Both the position numbers and the translations under genes were made by a program. Positions 47,401-59,530 of a stretch of DNA of 64,000 nucleotides are shown here, piece by piece. The notes beneath the pieces were generated by a model. That model ran no database searches and was not told the DNA's origin. It saw only the letters and a program-made list of their open reading frames with translations. Source of the stretch: Przewalskia tangutica (lineage: Eukaryota; Streptophyta; Magnoliopsida; Solanales; Solanaceae); contig CM056738.1 of assembly GCA_029844215.1 (NCBI GenBank), forward strand, positions 45,458,388-45,522,387. Reading direction: 5' to 3'. The first letter of the stretch is position 1; each line of letters begins with the position of its first letter.

Positions 47401-49211
47401 ATTTTGATTCAATTTTTTTTAATTTCTATTAAATTAATAATTAATATTAATATGGCGGAAAAATTAAATTTGGCTGGATTTTTTTTGTGGCAATTTATTT
47501 GGCGGGATTTTTTTAGCAATTTAATTTCTATATTGCAAATTGAGTGCACCGATGAAATGGACTAAGAATTTAAATAACATCAAAAATATACATTAAATAG
47601 CTAGAATCTGTTGTACAAAGTCTTCCCAAAATGGATAATCATTCAAAGCGTTAATAAAGTGCTTAATATAAGACTAAAACATTGTTAATCAACTATCTTA
47701 TCAATCTAAAATGTCCTATGCAATACGAACACGAACTCTTCAAATATTTCCATGACCATCGTCTCCTTCAACCCGCTCACGATCAAAATATTCTCGATAC
47801 CTATATGACAGAAGAAGATTCCAACAAATTAGAAGAAGAAAGCCACAAATTTTTCATGTTAATATAATGAGGATGACAACTCATATGATGCATTATGAAG
47901 TGGAACATAGAGGTACCAAAAATATATTTCAACTTACAGTAATTTATAGATATAATGGGGCATTGTTAACTACACTACCAAGCTCATAGGTAATGCAAGT
48001 GCTGATAGAACAAAAGTATGTAGTGCCACTATAAAGAAGGTGTTTGTGCTTATACTACCAAACAAGTTTAAATTAGACAGGACCAACGATATGTTCAAAC
48101 AAGCTCAAGATAGGCACAATGGCACACCCTTCTTTTTCCATGTCTAAGCCCAATAACCAATATGTAAATCAATAGACACTCATTGGTTTCCATGTTTAAG
48201 CCAACATGCTAAATGTAAAAAATAAACTTGTTGAGTCAACCATGCTTATATCTTTCACATAATTTTGTTGCCAGTCGATTAGCAAAACTTTGCCTATGGT
48301 CGAAGTGACAAATGTTGGAACTTTAAAGGTTTTAGAAGACAAATTCTAACACGTTCAAATTTTGTTTTATCATCAAACTTCCATTTGCACCAACAAAAAA
48401 CATGTCTAAAATTCTTACGAGGAAAACTTTATAATTATTTTTCACTATTCTACTGGATATAATGTAGGTAAAGCGCAGAAGTAGTTGATAGTAAAAGTTA
48501 TGGGGAAGTTTTGAGATAATCATGAACAAAAACAATGGTCTAAATACCAAAAAATTGGTGTGGCATGATTTTTAACTAACCAAACAATCAAAAACATTAC
48601 AACTCAATATCAAGCTGATCGGATTGTCATGTTAGTTAACAAAATATAAAAGATATTTACCGTCATCGCAGATTCAAAATCTTTCACAACGAGGACAGCC
48701 TTATAAACCAATGATGAAAATTCCAGCATTGCCAAAACTGCAGAACGCAAATGTCTCCAAAGGTAACTGTAGGACCATAAATTGTTTGAGTAATCCATCA
48801 GTCAGCTTACTTGGAAACTCCTGCTCCATCAGCTATAAATTTATAAAACTTCTACTTATAAATTTACTGAAACATACTAAAATAATGCATCAAGAATATT
48901 GATCAGGAGATGATAGAGTATATAATTCATAGATTATGGTCCAGCAGTCCATTCTTATAGTATTTTTACACAGTTTTTTATCTTTTACTTTTTAAAATAT
49001 TAAAACGACAACGTTTAGTTTATTTTTATTAAAAACAATTTAAATAAATAAATAAATAAAAATCGTGTATGTCTTAATTTAAATTTAAAGAGTGCTAAAT
49101 ATATATGGTGTCATTTTAATTTGTCAAACGCGTCATTTTTTATCAATTTAAAACACAAGTCACTTATTTATGTGACATTTCACAAACCCGTCACACAAAC
49201 GTCATAAATAA

Positions 49212-49330
49212 ATGACACTTAAAAAAACCGTCACATAAATATCATAATTTTATGACACTTAAAAAACCGTCACACAAATGTCATAATTTTATGACACTTA
49301 AAAAACCGTCACATGAATGTCAAGAAAAAG
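49212..49330. repeat. Right subterminal tandem repeats of the CACTA element
   Basis: A 39-41 bp unit starting TGACACTTAAAAAA at 49212, 49253 and 49292, each followed by CCGTCACA and ATGTCATAATTTTA or a variant. Confidence 0.85.
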
Positions 49331-49412
49331 CATAAATTTAGTAAAAATATATGACACTTGCATTTTTATCACATGTGAACTGTCATCGTAGCCTGTTTTT
49401 CTTGCAGTGAAG

Positions 49413-49864
49413 TGACTTGACATCTCTTCTTGCCAAGAAACTTTATCTTTTTTTCCAAAAAATATTTTTATCTATTCTCTGATTATAAAATGTAAACAAA
49501 TTTAAATATTTGGTTCTTACTTCATCTTCTTAATTATATATGTGACTATAAACAAAAACAACTTCTAAATTTATATTTATATATGATTTGGAATATCGCT
49601 TTTCTCTCCTTTTTTACTTTTTTCTTTTTAGTTTTGTTCATTCAACATATTTAAAGAACTCAATTACTCTTTAATTACCTGCTTAGAAGCCCAAAAGTCT
49701 ATAATTTACGAAAAAGGTGTTTCAACATTTCAAACGCTTATTGAGAGATGTCTTTTGGTTTCGATCTAAGCATTTATTTGCCCATTAATTTAGAGTATTT
49801 ACTTGTCCATTGCTCTCACTAATTACTCCTTCAAATATACTGTACATCCACTCTAAACCAATTC
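49413..49864. other. AT-rich spacer between CACTA element and LINE pair
   Basis: Long T-rich stretches and no coding frame. Nothing identifiable. Confidence 0.5.
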
Positions 49865-49879
49865 AATAATAAAGAGATA
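49865..49879. repeat. First copy of the LINE target sequence
   Basis: AATAATAAAGAGATA, matched at 14 of 15 positions by 53265-53279 after LINE-A. Confidence 0.75.
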
Positions 49880-52800
49880 TCACAAAGGGATAGGGCTGCC
49901 ACGCAAGCTCTAGTGTGTAGTATCACAAAACAGCATGACGCGGCTATGATTTGTCTATTGGAAACTAAGCTATCTCGGCCAAGGACAGAGTCTTTCTCTA
50001 CTCAAAGATTCAAAGCATGGAAGTTTTGCTCAAATTTGGAATTCATTGGAGGCGGTAGAATGCTATTACTTTGGGATCCATCCAGGGTTTGTTGCGAAGT
50101 GCTTGGTATGGACTCTCAGCATATCCATGTCCAGGCAAATTGCAATATAACACAAGTGTCCTTCCTTGCCACATTTGTGTACCCGGTTTATAGCATCTCG
50201 GATAGAAGGATGCTTTGGCATCACCTTTCTCACTTGGGCGTTGGCATCACTAAGCCTTGGATGATTATGGGAGATTTCAACACTTATCGCAACCCCAATG
50301 ATAAGGTGGGGGTCCTCTCTCACACCTTATGCACTTAGGGATCTTGGAAGATTCGTGAATTCTCATGGACTAGAAGACGCTCCTTCTTCCTGTTCTACAC
50401 TTGGACGAATGGTTCGATTTGGTCTAAGCTTGATAGAGTGTTGATGAATCAAAATTGGAGTGATTTGACCACTAGAATGCACAATTTCATGCCTATGGAA
50501 CTGTCTCGGACCATTTGTCCGTGATAGCCACGATTATTGATCCTATAATGTTGGGAAAGCGCTTTCAAGTTCATGAATATGTGGCTTTCTCCCACCTTTG
50601 AGAACATTATGACTTCATGTTGGAGACAAGACATATTGGGAATCGCTCGATTCGTCCTTGCCTCCAAATTGAAAGCCTTGAAGCAACCTTTAAGGGCTTT
50701 GAACATAAGTGACTTTGGAGGTATCGAACAAAGAGCAAAGGGCAAACATAGAGTTCAAGGAGGCTATCAATGCACACATGGAAAATCCCTTTGATGAGGA
50801 GCTTAAAGCCAAGGTTAAGTCCTCAAGAGCTGAAGCAAACACCTTCTTCGAAGTGAAAGACACTTCATAAGGCGAAGTCAAGACGAAACACTTGATTGGA
50901 AGTGATAGATGTTCCAAATACTTTCATAGCTTGATCAAAGGAGTAATGTCGTGAACTCCATTAACTTTCTTGTTAAAGCTAATGGTACTATCACTACATC
51001 ACCGGAAGAAGTTAGGAAGTTGCTTGTTGAATTTTACAAAGATCTATTAGGTACTTCCCGCCACTACCAACTTTGATCCTGAAGTGTTCAACTATGGCCC
51101 AAAGTGAGTGAAGAAGAGAGATTCTGACTTTGCATTTCATCACCCCAAAGGAGATTTGGGAAGCTCTCTCGATATAGGCAATGACAAGGCACTGGACCGG
51201 ATGGTTATACCGCTTTCTTCAAGAATAGATGGAAAGATGTGGGCCATGATGTTGTAAGACGTGTCAAGAGTTCTTCTCTCGAGTTCTTTTGAAGCGGTAA
51301 ATCATACCATCATTACCACGCTGCAAAGACTGATCATGATCCCAAGGTAAATGATTTCGGCCAATCGGATTGACTAATGTGATCTATAAGATCATCACAA
51401 AGATTCTAGCTAACAGAATGGCATTGATCCTTCCTTCTCTCATTGACAAATCCCGAGGGCTTTTGTGAAAGGAAGAAACATGATGACAACGTATATGTGG
51501 CACAAGAGCTTGTGAGAGGATTTAATAGAGCCGTAGTCTCACCAAGATGTATCCTTATAGTGGACCTTCGTAAAGCATTCGTCTGATCTCTTGGAGCTTC
51601 GCCGAATTGGTACTAAGAAGTCTAAAATTTCGAACAGTTTACAAGATGGATCATGGAATGTGTTAGCTCAACCTCCTTCTCCCTTTCTATCAATGGTGAG
51701 CTACATGGATACTTCAAAGGAAAGCGCGGCCTAAGACAAGGTGATCCTATGTCCCTACTCTCTTTATCTTGTGCATGGAATACCTCTCAAGGTCGCTTAA
51801 AATGAAAATTTGAGGCAAGAGCTTTCTCATATTTTCCAAAGTGTAAGAAATTGGGCATTACTCATCCGCATTCGCGGATGACCTCATGCTTTGCCAAAGG
51901 AGATATATCTTCATTGGGATTCTTATGAATTGTCCGGAAGAGTTGGAGGCTGCCTCGAGATTAACTCTTAACTTGCTAAATCCTCTGTCTACTTAGCGGG
52001 AATGCATTCTACAGTTCGGGACTTGATATTGTCCAGAGTGGGTTTCGCCATTGGAAGCTTTCCGGTACGATACTTGGGGATCCCTTTGTCCCCAATTTCA
52101 ATCTCGGTGGATCAATTTGCCCCATTCACTAGTGCTATTTCGAATTACATTCAGAAATGGGGGCATCACACCCTCTTATCTTTGGTAAGTGGAACTAATC
52201 AGTCGGTTGTCGAGGGTTGAGAGCTTTTGGTTAGGGCACTTATCCCGGCCACTATTATCAACAAGGTACGGTCTGCTTGTATTCAATTCTTATGGGGTGG
52301 GAAACCACCAAGAGTTGCTTGGGATATCATTTGCTTGCCTCAAACTGAAGGTGGCTTGGGTCTTATGAACATCAAGGAATGGAATCATGCCTTGCTATCC
52401 AGGACGATTTGGCAAACTCACACGGAAGCTGATTCTCTTTGGGTCCAATGGATCAATAGCCACTATTTGAGAGGTATTACAATTTGGGACTATGAGGTAC
52501 GTCCTAGGGACTCCCCCTTATTCAAAAAGATTTGTGGGATTCGCGACAAATTTGTTTCTATCTTTGATAGCCATGGTGATGCTATTGACGGCTTTACAAA
52601 ATGTTGTGCCAACGGTATATTTGATTCAAGCCTCGTGTATGATATCTTGCGCACTCCGCAAGCTAAAAAGCCTTGGATGTCACAAATTTGGAAAGGCTTC
52701 ATTCCTCCCAAATTCTCTTTTACTATGTGGCTAAATTGCAGAAAGCGGTTAGCTACAAAGGATACTCTATCATTTCTCAACTTGGAGGATAAATCTTGCG

Positions 52801-53264
52801 GGTTCTGCAAGCAAGCTAATGAAACAAGGGAACACCTCTTCTTTGCCTGCCCCTATACACACATGATTTGGAAGAGCATAAAAGATTGGTTGGGTATTAG
52901 AAGAGAGATGACAACTGTTGAAAGCTCCCTTAAATGGATTAAGAAAGAACAGCGGACATGACATCCGAGCCAAAGCTATTTTGCTTACTTTTTGCATAAT
53001 GGTTTATGAGATTTGGAGGGCAAGAAACACAATGCTCTTTGAAGGCACAAGCTTTCCGGCAGAAGAGGTCATTGCAAGAATCAAAACAACATCTTATAGA
53101 GTTCTCTATGATTTTATCCCCTCTTGTAATGACACCTTTTGAGTGACCACCCCTCCCCTCTATCACTTTTTGTTTGCATTACGTTGAGGCTTGAGATACC
53201 TCAACGACTGATTGTAGCCACTTCCTTTTCGTTATTAGTAATAATATTTGCATTTACCTAAAAA
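49880..53264 (+). mobile_element. LINE-A: 5'-truncated L1-type retrotransposon
   Basis: It starts within the beginning of ORF2 (equivalent to about 56060 in LINE-B) and ends in the shared 3' tail TAATAATATTTGCATTTACC followed by an A-rich tail. 5' truncation and a target duplication are hallmarks of target-primed reverse transcription. Decay is uneven: many 1-3 base deletions between 50330 and 52000, but a clean open frame of 244 codons at 52227-52961. Confidence 0.9.
49913..53142 (+). pseudogene. LINE-A ORF2 remnant (EN-RT)
   Basis: Endonuclease motifs CLLETK, LLLWDPSR and IMGDFNTY at 49913-50290. RT is scrambled, with SAFADDLML at about 51870-51890. The C-terminal part at 52227-52961 has FLWGGKPPRVAW, GGLGLMNIKEWNHALLSR and a zinc-ribbon-like CGFCKQANETREHLFFAC. 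The end is at the stop near 53142 (DFIPSCNDTF). Frames change repeatedly. ORF1 is absent. It is closely related to LINE-B ORF2 along its length. Confidence 0.88.
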
Positions 53265-53267
53265 AAT

Positions 53268-53282
53268 AATAAAGAGAAATTA
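53268..53282. repeat. Second copy of the LINE target sequence (left TSD of LINE-B)
   Basis: AATAAAGAGAAATTA, identical to 59516-59530. It overlaps the right duplication of LINE-A (53265-53279). Confidence 0.88.
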
Positions 53283-53413
53283 CTGGAATAAGAGTTAAAG
53301 AGAAGTTTCTCTCACTAAGGAAAACGCTCTCAACGTTTTCTCCTTGGTTGCTCTTTCGGTTTTGTCCGTCTCCCTCATTGTCTCTTCACTAATCGAAGCT
53401 TAATGTTCATAAC

Positions 53414-56023
53414 ATGAAAAAGACTAAGCGTTATACTCGCTCTAGCAATGATTCCGGAGGTTCAGGAGGATCTACAAAGTCTAGAACCAAGAAAAAAAAA
53501 AAGAATGGTGGAAGTTCAACCATAGTTGAAGAAAACTTAATCTCGGCAATTGCAGACCCCACGGTGATGGTTCATGTTAAGCCTGACTTGCGCATCCCAC
53601 TTGAGCATGTGGTCGATGATTTCACTCTACAAAGGATACATGAATGGGGAAAAAGTATAGAAATCGAGAGCTTGGATATAAGTGAGTTCGAAGGTGGAAA
53701 GAATCATGTTCCGGCAGTCACCAATCCGAAAATGATTCCTCCTACTACTCCAGAAGTAACTACAATAGGGGTCTCTAACACTGTCCATGAGCCTATTGGA
53801 AAAGACCCTCCCAAAACTCCCGACAATGGTAATGAAATTCGGCTAGCCAAAGTCACTTCTTTCTCTCCTAGGGATGACGTTTCTATCACGGGTTATGTGG
53901 TTAACTCCGGGACCATAACGGAAGAACAAGGCAATCACGACACTAATTTGATCTCGGCACAACCTGGAAACATACTCAGGCAAGCCGGAAAAGTTAGAGA
54001 ACCAAGGCCAAGAATCGCAATCGATAATAATGTGCATGATGGTATCCTCGGGTCAAAACCGGGTCAGGGTACGGGTTAGATGGCTATGGCGGGTCAGGCG
54101 GAAGTCCATGGGTCTAAGAATAATACCGGTATGCCTGGATCAATGCAAGTTGGGAGTAACGAAGAGCCTTCTACCCCCAAGGTGCCTAGCTTCTCTCAAA
54201 ACATTAATGTTGCGGGAACCAAAGGGTCTCACTTTAATACCGCGGGAATCAAAGAGACACCTCACTTAATGGGGCAACATCCGAATTCATTAAGCATTAC
54301 AGATGAGTCCTTTCCTACCTTAGCTAGCTTGCTTAACGGAATCCAACACAAGAATCTCAAAAGCCCCTTTGCCTTTACTTCTTCCTTGGGTATGGGAAAC
54401 GTTAACATCAATCCCACTCTCTCATCAACTACCTCTTCAATGCTCCCTGAAATTCAAGATAACACACCCCTTCTTTCCACCTTACCATCAATACCTCCCG
54501 GAATTCATGACAACTTCCGTACTCTTCCAAATGGCACACGCATCCTCTCTCCTAATGCGGGGCCAAGCTCTACTCCCTCTAACCACCACCCTCAATCTAC
54601 ACTTCACGGGAAACCTACTGAACACTTGCCCACAAATGAATCTATCAACAAACATAAAACCCCACCCGTCGATCCAACAAACAATGAGTTACCTACGAAT
54701 CAACGCAAAGGTTCTAATGCGCCTAAGAAGACTTATGCGGGAGTTTTCGCAGGTACCAGACTTGAAGCTAAGGGTATGGAACTACAATTTATTGAACAAC
54801 AAGGAGAAGATGTAGAAATTGAAGCTTCGGATGAAGTTTCCTTCATTGAAACATGGGGATATTGCCTAATAGGGTGCTTCACGGGTCCTTTCCCAGGAAG
54901 AGAGGCATTGAATTCTATTGTGAAGGGTTGGGGAGTAAAATGCCGTATCATCCCGTATGGTAAATGATGGACAGTTTTCAAATTCATGACGGAAGAAGAT
55001 CGCACTAATGTCCTTCATGGAGGCCCTTATATGGTCTTCGGTAAAACTATGATGCTAAAGCCTATTAACAAGGGAGTTTTATTGACGGATGACTTATTCA
55101 TGGACATTCCAATATGGGTCACTTTCCACGACATCCCCCTCTCAATTTGGAGTGCAACGGGCCTTAGCAAGATTGCTTCGCGTGTGGGGAAGCCTCTATA
55201 CACTGATCAATATACTAAGGAGAGGTCAAAAATGAATTATGCAAGAGTCTTAGTGGAAGTAGATGTCAGCAAAGAACCGGTTATGGAATTTGGTGTCAAA
55301 CTTCCCGACAATAGAAGGTATACTCAAAAGGTGAACTATGAGAACTATCCGGATTTTTGCTATCATTGTGCATAATCATTTGAATTGTAGAAAATTGATG
55401 CAAGATACCAACACCCAGGAAGCTCAAAATATCCGCAAACCATTGGTACCTCCTAAGAATGGAGGAGTTTCTACTTGTTCGGGGGCTGATGTTGACACGG
55501 GAAAGCTGACCCTCCTTGCACTGATCCGTCACTTACTCATCATCCCGTAGATACTGAGAACTTGATGGATATAGAGAACAATGAGCAATTACCACCTCAT
55601 ATACCCGGAAGTGTGGGAGAAGCTCTGAACTTTGCAATTTCTCCGATTGTGGATTAGTCTAGCTCATCGAGTCTACGGGTTGCACAAGAGGGGTCCTCAA
55701 GCCATCACCCCCATGCTGGCCTTGCACACCATGATAGGAGGAATTTTGAGACAAGACACACTGATTCTAGAGCACCAGTGGACCCGCAAACTTCACTGGA
55801 TGGGGTAGGCCACAAGAATACTACGGAAGATTCTAGACATGCATTACGGTGCATAAACTTTGAACGCGGGGATCATAGCCTAGATGGGACACCTGCCTTA
55901 ACTCCCAATAACAAGGACGAGGGATGGAAACAAGTAATTTCAAAGAAAAATGCGCCAAAAGTTAGTAGTTTGGCAAAGACAGCGAAGCGCGGAGGTGCTA
56001 ACAAAACCTCCTTTGTTTCCTAA
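53414..56023 (+). pseudogene. LINE-B ORF1 (DUF4283-like RNA-binding protein), broken
   Basis: The start is MKKTKRYTRSSND with a basic, lysine-rich N-terminus. The frame continues through an in-frame TAG at 54077 and a TGA at 54965. A conserved nucleic-acid-binding region follows (FMTEEDRTNVLHGGPYMVFG and IPIWVTFHDIPLSIW, 54986-55160), typical of plant LINE and gag-like DUF4283 domains, and then the start of a zinc knuckle (FCYHC, 55360) cut by a stop at 55373 and a frameshift. The frame reopens at 55778 and ends KTSFVS at 56023. The middle is low-complexity Ser/Pro/Asn. ORF1 proteins bind element RNA as the nucleoprotein for target-primed reverse transcription. Confidence 0.85.
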
Positions 56024-59000
56024 TGAAAGTTCTTTGTTGGAATGTCCGGGGTCTTTGAGGACAAAGGGAAAGGAAAACCATGAAAACACTTGTGTGTAGG
56101 CTCACAAAACAACATGATGCAACAATTGTTTGTCTAATTGAAACTAAATTCTCTCGAGCACGGATTGACTCTTTTAAATCTCAAAGATTCCTTGCTTGGA
56201 ATTTTTGCTCCAACATAGATTTCATTAATGGGGGAAGAATGTTATTACTTTGGGATCCCTCCAGAGTTAGTTGTGAAGTGATTGGAATGGACTCTCAACA
56301 TATTCATGTCCATGCAAAATGTAAAACAACGCAAGTGTCCTTCCTAGCTATATTTGTGTACCCGATTTATAGCATCCCGGAAAGAAGGAAACTTTGGCAT
56401 CACCTTACCCATTTGGGCATCGGCATTGTCAAGCCTTGGATGATTATTGGAGATTACAACACCTATTGCTACCCACATGATAAGGCGGGTGGTCCCCCTC
56501 TCACACCTTATGCAATTAGGGATCTTGGAGATTTCAGGAATGTCCGTGGATTAGAAGACACCCCTTCTACCGGTTCCTTCTACACCTGGACGAATGGTTC
56601 GATATGGTCTAAACTTGATAGAGTAATGATGAATCAACATTGGAGTGATTTGAATCTTGAGTGCAAATCCAACTTTCTGCCTATGGAACCAGTCTCGGAT
56701 CATTGCCCCGTGGTAGCTTCGGTAATTGCATCCTCTAGTATTGAAAAACGACCTTTCAAGTTCATGAACATGTGGCTCTCCCATCCCGCATTTGAGAACA
56801 TACTTACTTTATGTTGGAGGCAACACATATTCGGATCGGACCAATTCAGATTAGCCACAAAATTGAAATCTTTGAAAAAGCCATTGCGAGAATTGAACAC
56901 AAGGGAATTTGGAAGCATAGAACAAAGAGCATTTGCGGCAAACATGGAGTTCAAGGAGGCTATAAATGCACATATGGAGGATCCCTTGGATGATGAACTA
57001 AGAGACAATGTTAAGTCCTTAAGGGCTAAAGAAAACCTCTTGCTTGAAGCAGAAAGACACTTCATAAGGCAAAAATCGAGGCAGAAACACTTGATTGGGA
57101 GTGATAGATGCTCCAAATACTTTCACAGCTTGATCAAGAGGAGTAACGTCAGAAATTCAATCAATTACCTTGTCAAGGCCAATGGAACTAGCACAACATC
57201 TCCCGAGGAAGTAAGAGACATGCTTGTAGAGTTTTACAAAGATCTTCTAGGCACATCCCGACCCTCAACAAACATTGACCCTGCGGTATTGGATTGCGGC
57301 TCGAAGCTAGGAGAGGAAGACGGAATACACCTTCTACATTTCATCTCCCCTAAGGAGATTTGGGAGGCTCTTTCAGATGTAGGAAATGACAAGGCACCCG
57401 GTCCGGATGGTTTCTCAGCCGCATTCTTCAAAAAACGATGGAGACATGTGGGACAAGATGTAGTAAGAAGTGTACAAGAATTCTTCTCATCCGGAGTTCT
57501 TTTGAAGCAAGTGAACCATACCATACTTACCCTCCTGCCCAAGACTGATCGGGATCCCAAGGTAAATGACTTTAGGCCTATCGGATTGACCAATGTGGTC
57601 TACAAGATCATAACAAAGATTTTAGCTAATCGGATGGCAAAGGTTATTCCTACACTTATTGATAAATGCCAAAGAGCTTTTGTGAAAGAAAGGAATATGG
57701 TGGACAATGACTTCATTGCCCAAGAACTTGTGAGAGGATATAATAGAGCTAGGGTCTCACCAAGATGTATGCTTATGGTAGATCTTCGGAAAACATTTGA
57801 CACGGTCTCCTGGAATTTCCTTGAATCAGTGCTAAGAGGTCTCAAGTTTCCGGACAGATTTGTAAGATGGATTATGGAATGCGTATGTTCAACCTCTTTC
57901 TCTCTTTCCATCAATGGAGAGTTACATGGGCATTTTGCGGGTAAACGCGGCTTAAGGCAAGGTGATCCTATGTCCCATATGCTCTTTATCCTTTGCATTG
58001 AGTACATTTCAAGGATGTTAAAGCTAAGGACCGCGGACAAAGTTTTTTCTTATCACCCGAAGTGCAAAAGACTAAGCATCTCTCACCTTGCCTTTGCGGA
58101 TGATCTCATGCTCTTTGCCAAAGGCGATGCACCTTCGGTAAATGTTCTTATGGAGTGTCTTGAAGATTTGGAGGTAGCTTCCGGGCTTACACTTAACCCG
58201 TCAAAATCATCCATCTATATTTCGGGTGTGCAAGGTTCAATCCGGGACTTGATCATGGCAAGAGTTGGTTTCTCATTAGGATTTTTTCCCGTATGGTACT
58301 TGGGGATCCCTTTGTCCCCAGTTTCTGTCTCGGTTGATCAGTTGCCCCATCCACTAGTGCAATCTCAGAATACATTCAGAAATGGGTGCATCACTCACTA
58401 TCTTATGCGGGAAAACTGGAACTAATCAGATCGGTTATTCAAGGTGTTGAGAGCTTTTGGTTTCGGGCACTTCCTATTCCTTCTTCAGTTCTCAACAAGG
58501 TACGGTCAGCATGTATTCAGTTCTTATGGGGTGGTAAGCCGCCAAAAGTCGCTAGGGATGTCATTTGTGTGCCTCAATCCGAATGAGGCTTGGGTCTTAT
58601 GAACATCAAAGAATGGAACCATGCCTTACTCTCCCGGACCGTCTGGCAAACTCACACTAAGGCGGATACCTTATGGGTCCAATGGATTAATAGCTACTAC
58701 TTGAGAGGCCAATCTTTTTGGGAGTATGAGGTACGACCTAGGGATTCCCCCTTATTCAAAAAAGTCTGTAGCATTCGTGACACATTCATTTCCATCTTCG
58801 GTAGTCAAGGAAATGCAATTGCCGGCTTGGAAAAGTGTTGCACCAATGGAAGATTTGATTCTAGTCTTGTGTATGAGGTCTTGCGCACACCGCGGGATAA
58901 AAGTCTTTGGATGTCTCAAATTTGGAAAGGCTTCATTCCTCCTAAATTCTCATTCACTGTATGGCTCGCTTGTAGGAAGCGCCTAGCTACTAAAGACACT

Positions 59001-59381
59001 CTCTCATATCTAAACTTGGAGGATATGACTTGCGGGTTCTGCAAAAGGGCTAATGAGACAAGAGCTCACCTCTTCTTTTCTTGCACCTACACCCGCTTGA
59101 TTTGGAAGCACACAAAGGAATGGTTGGGTATTAGAAGAGAAATGACAACTATTGAAAGCGCACTCAAATGGATCAAGAAAGAGCATCGCGGGACAGGCAT
59201 CCGATCCAAAGCCATCTTACTTGCCTTTTGCATAGTGTTATATGAGATTTGGAGAACAAGAAACGAATTTCTATTCGAGGACAGAAGTATCACGACGGAG
59301 GAGGTTGTTGCAAAAGTCAAAACAACAACTTATAGAGTTATTTATGACTTAATCCCCTATTGTAACGTCACCCAAGGGTGA
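56023..59381 (+). pseudogene. LINE-B ORF2 (endonuclease-reverse transcriptase), four lesions
   Basis: ATG at 56023 overlaps the ORF1 stop as TAATG. It opens MKVLCWNVRGL, then TGA at 56056, then stays open to about 58350. Endonuclease motifs: CLIETK, GDYNTY and SDHCPVV (to about 56720). RT has KAPGPDGFSA, DFRPIGLTNVVYKI, MVDLRKTFDTVSW (a Thr where Ala is usual), RGLRQGDPMS and catalytic AFADDLMLF (57390-58120). A frameshift lies near 58340, and a TGA at 58584 replaces what is a Gly codon in LINE-A. The C-terminal zinc-binding CGFCKRANETRAHLFFSC is at about 59030-59090. Length matches plant L1 ORF2. EN nicks the target and RT copies the element RNA. Confidence 0.9.
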
Positions 59382-59515
59382 ACGTCCCACTCCCCCTCTC
59401 TTTCATTTCTTGTTTATGCTTACGTTGAGGATTGAGAACCCTCAATGACTGATTGTAGCTCCCAATTCTTCCTTTTTCTAGTAATAATATTTGCATTTAC
59501 CCAAAAATAAAAAAA

Positions 59516-59530
59516 AATAAAGAGAAATTA
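59516..59530. repeat. Third copy of the LINE target sequence (right TSD of LINE-B)
   Basis: AATAAAGAGAAATTA, same as 53268-53282. Confidence 0.88.

Larger units (their letters stand above)
47198..49409. mobile_element. Non-autonomous CACTA (En/Spm) transposon, TSD AAG
   Basis: The right terminus, read inward, is CACTGCAAGAAAAACAGGCT followed by ACGATGACA. The left terminus is CACGGTAAGAAAAATAGGCT followed by ATAGTGACA. Both are flanked by AAG (47195-47197 and 49410-49412). A CACT-type terminus and 3-bp duplication define the CACTA superfamily. Both ends are rich in GTCACA/TGTCA motifs in opposite orientations, as expected for transposase-binding subterminal repeats. The 2.2-kb body has no transposase frame; short open frames around 47680-48900 are unrecognised. 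Confidence 0.92.
53283..59515 (+). mobile_element. LINE-B: near full-length L1-type retrotransposon
   Basis: About 6.2 kb with 5' UTR, ORF1 (53414-56023), ORF2 (56023-59381), a 3' UTR with TAATAATATTTGCATTTACC and a short A-rich tail, between perfect 15-bp duplications. The coding frames carry a few nonsense changes and two or three frameshifts, so the copy is inactive but young compared with LINE-A. It inserted at the 3' junction of LINE-A. Confidence 0.93.
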
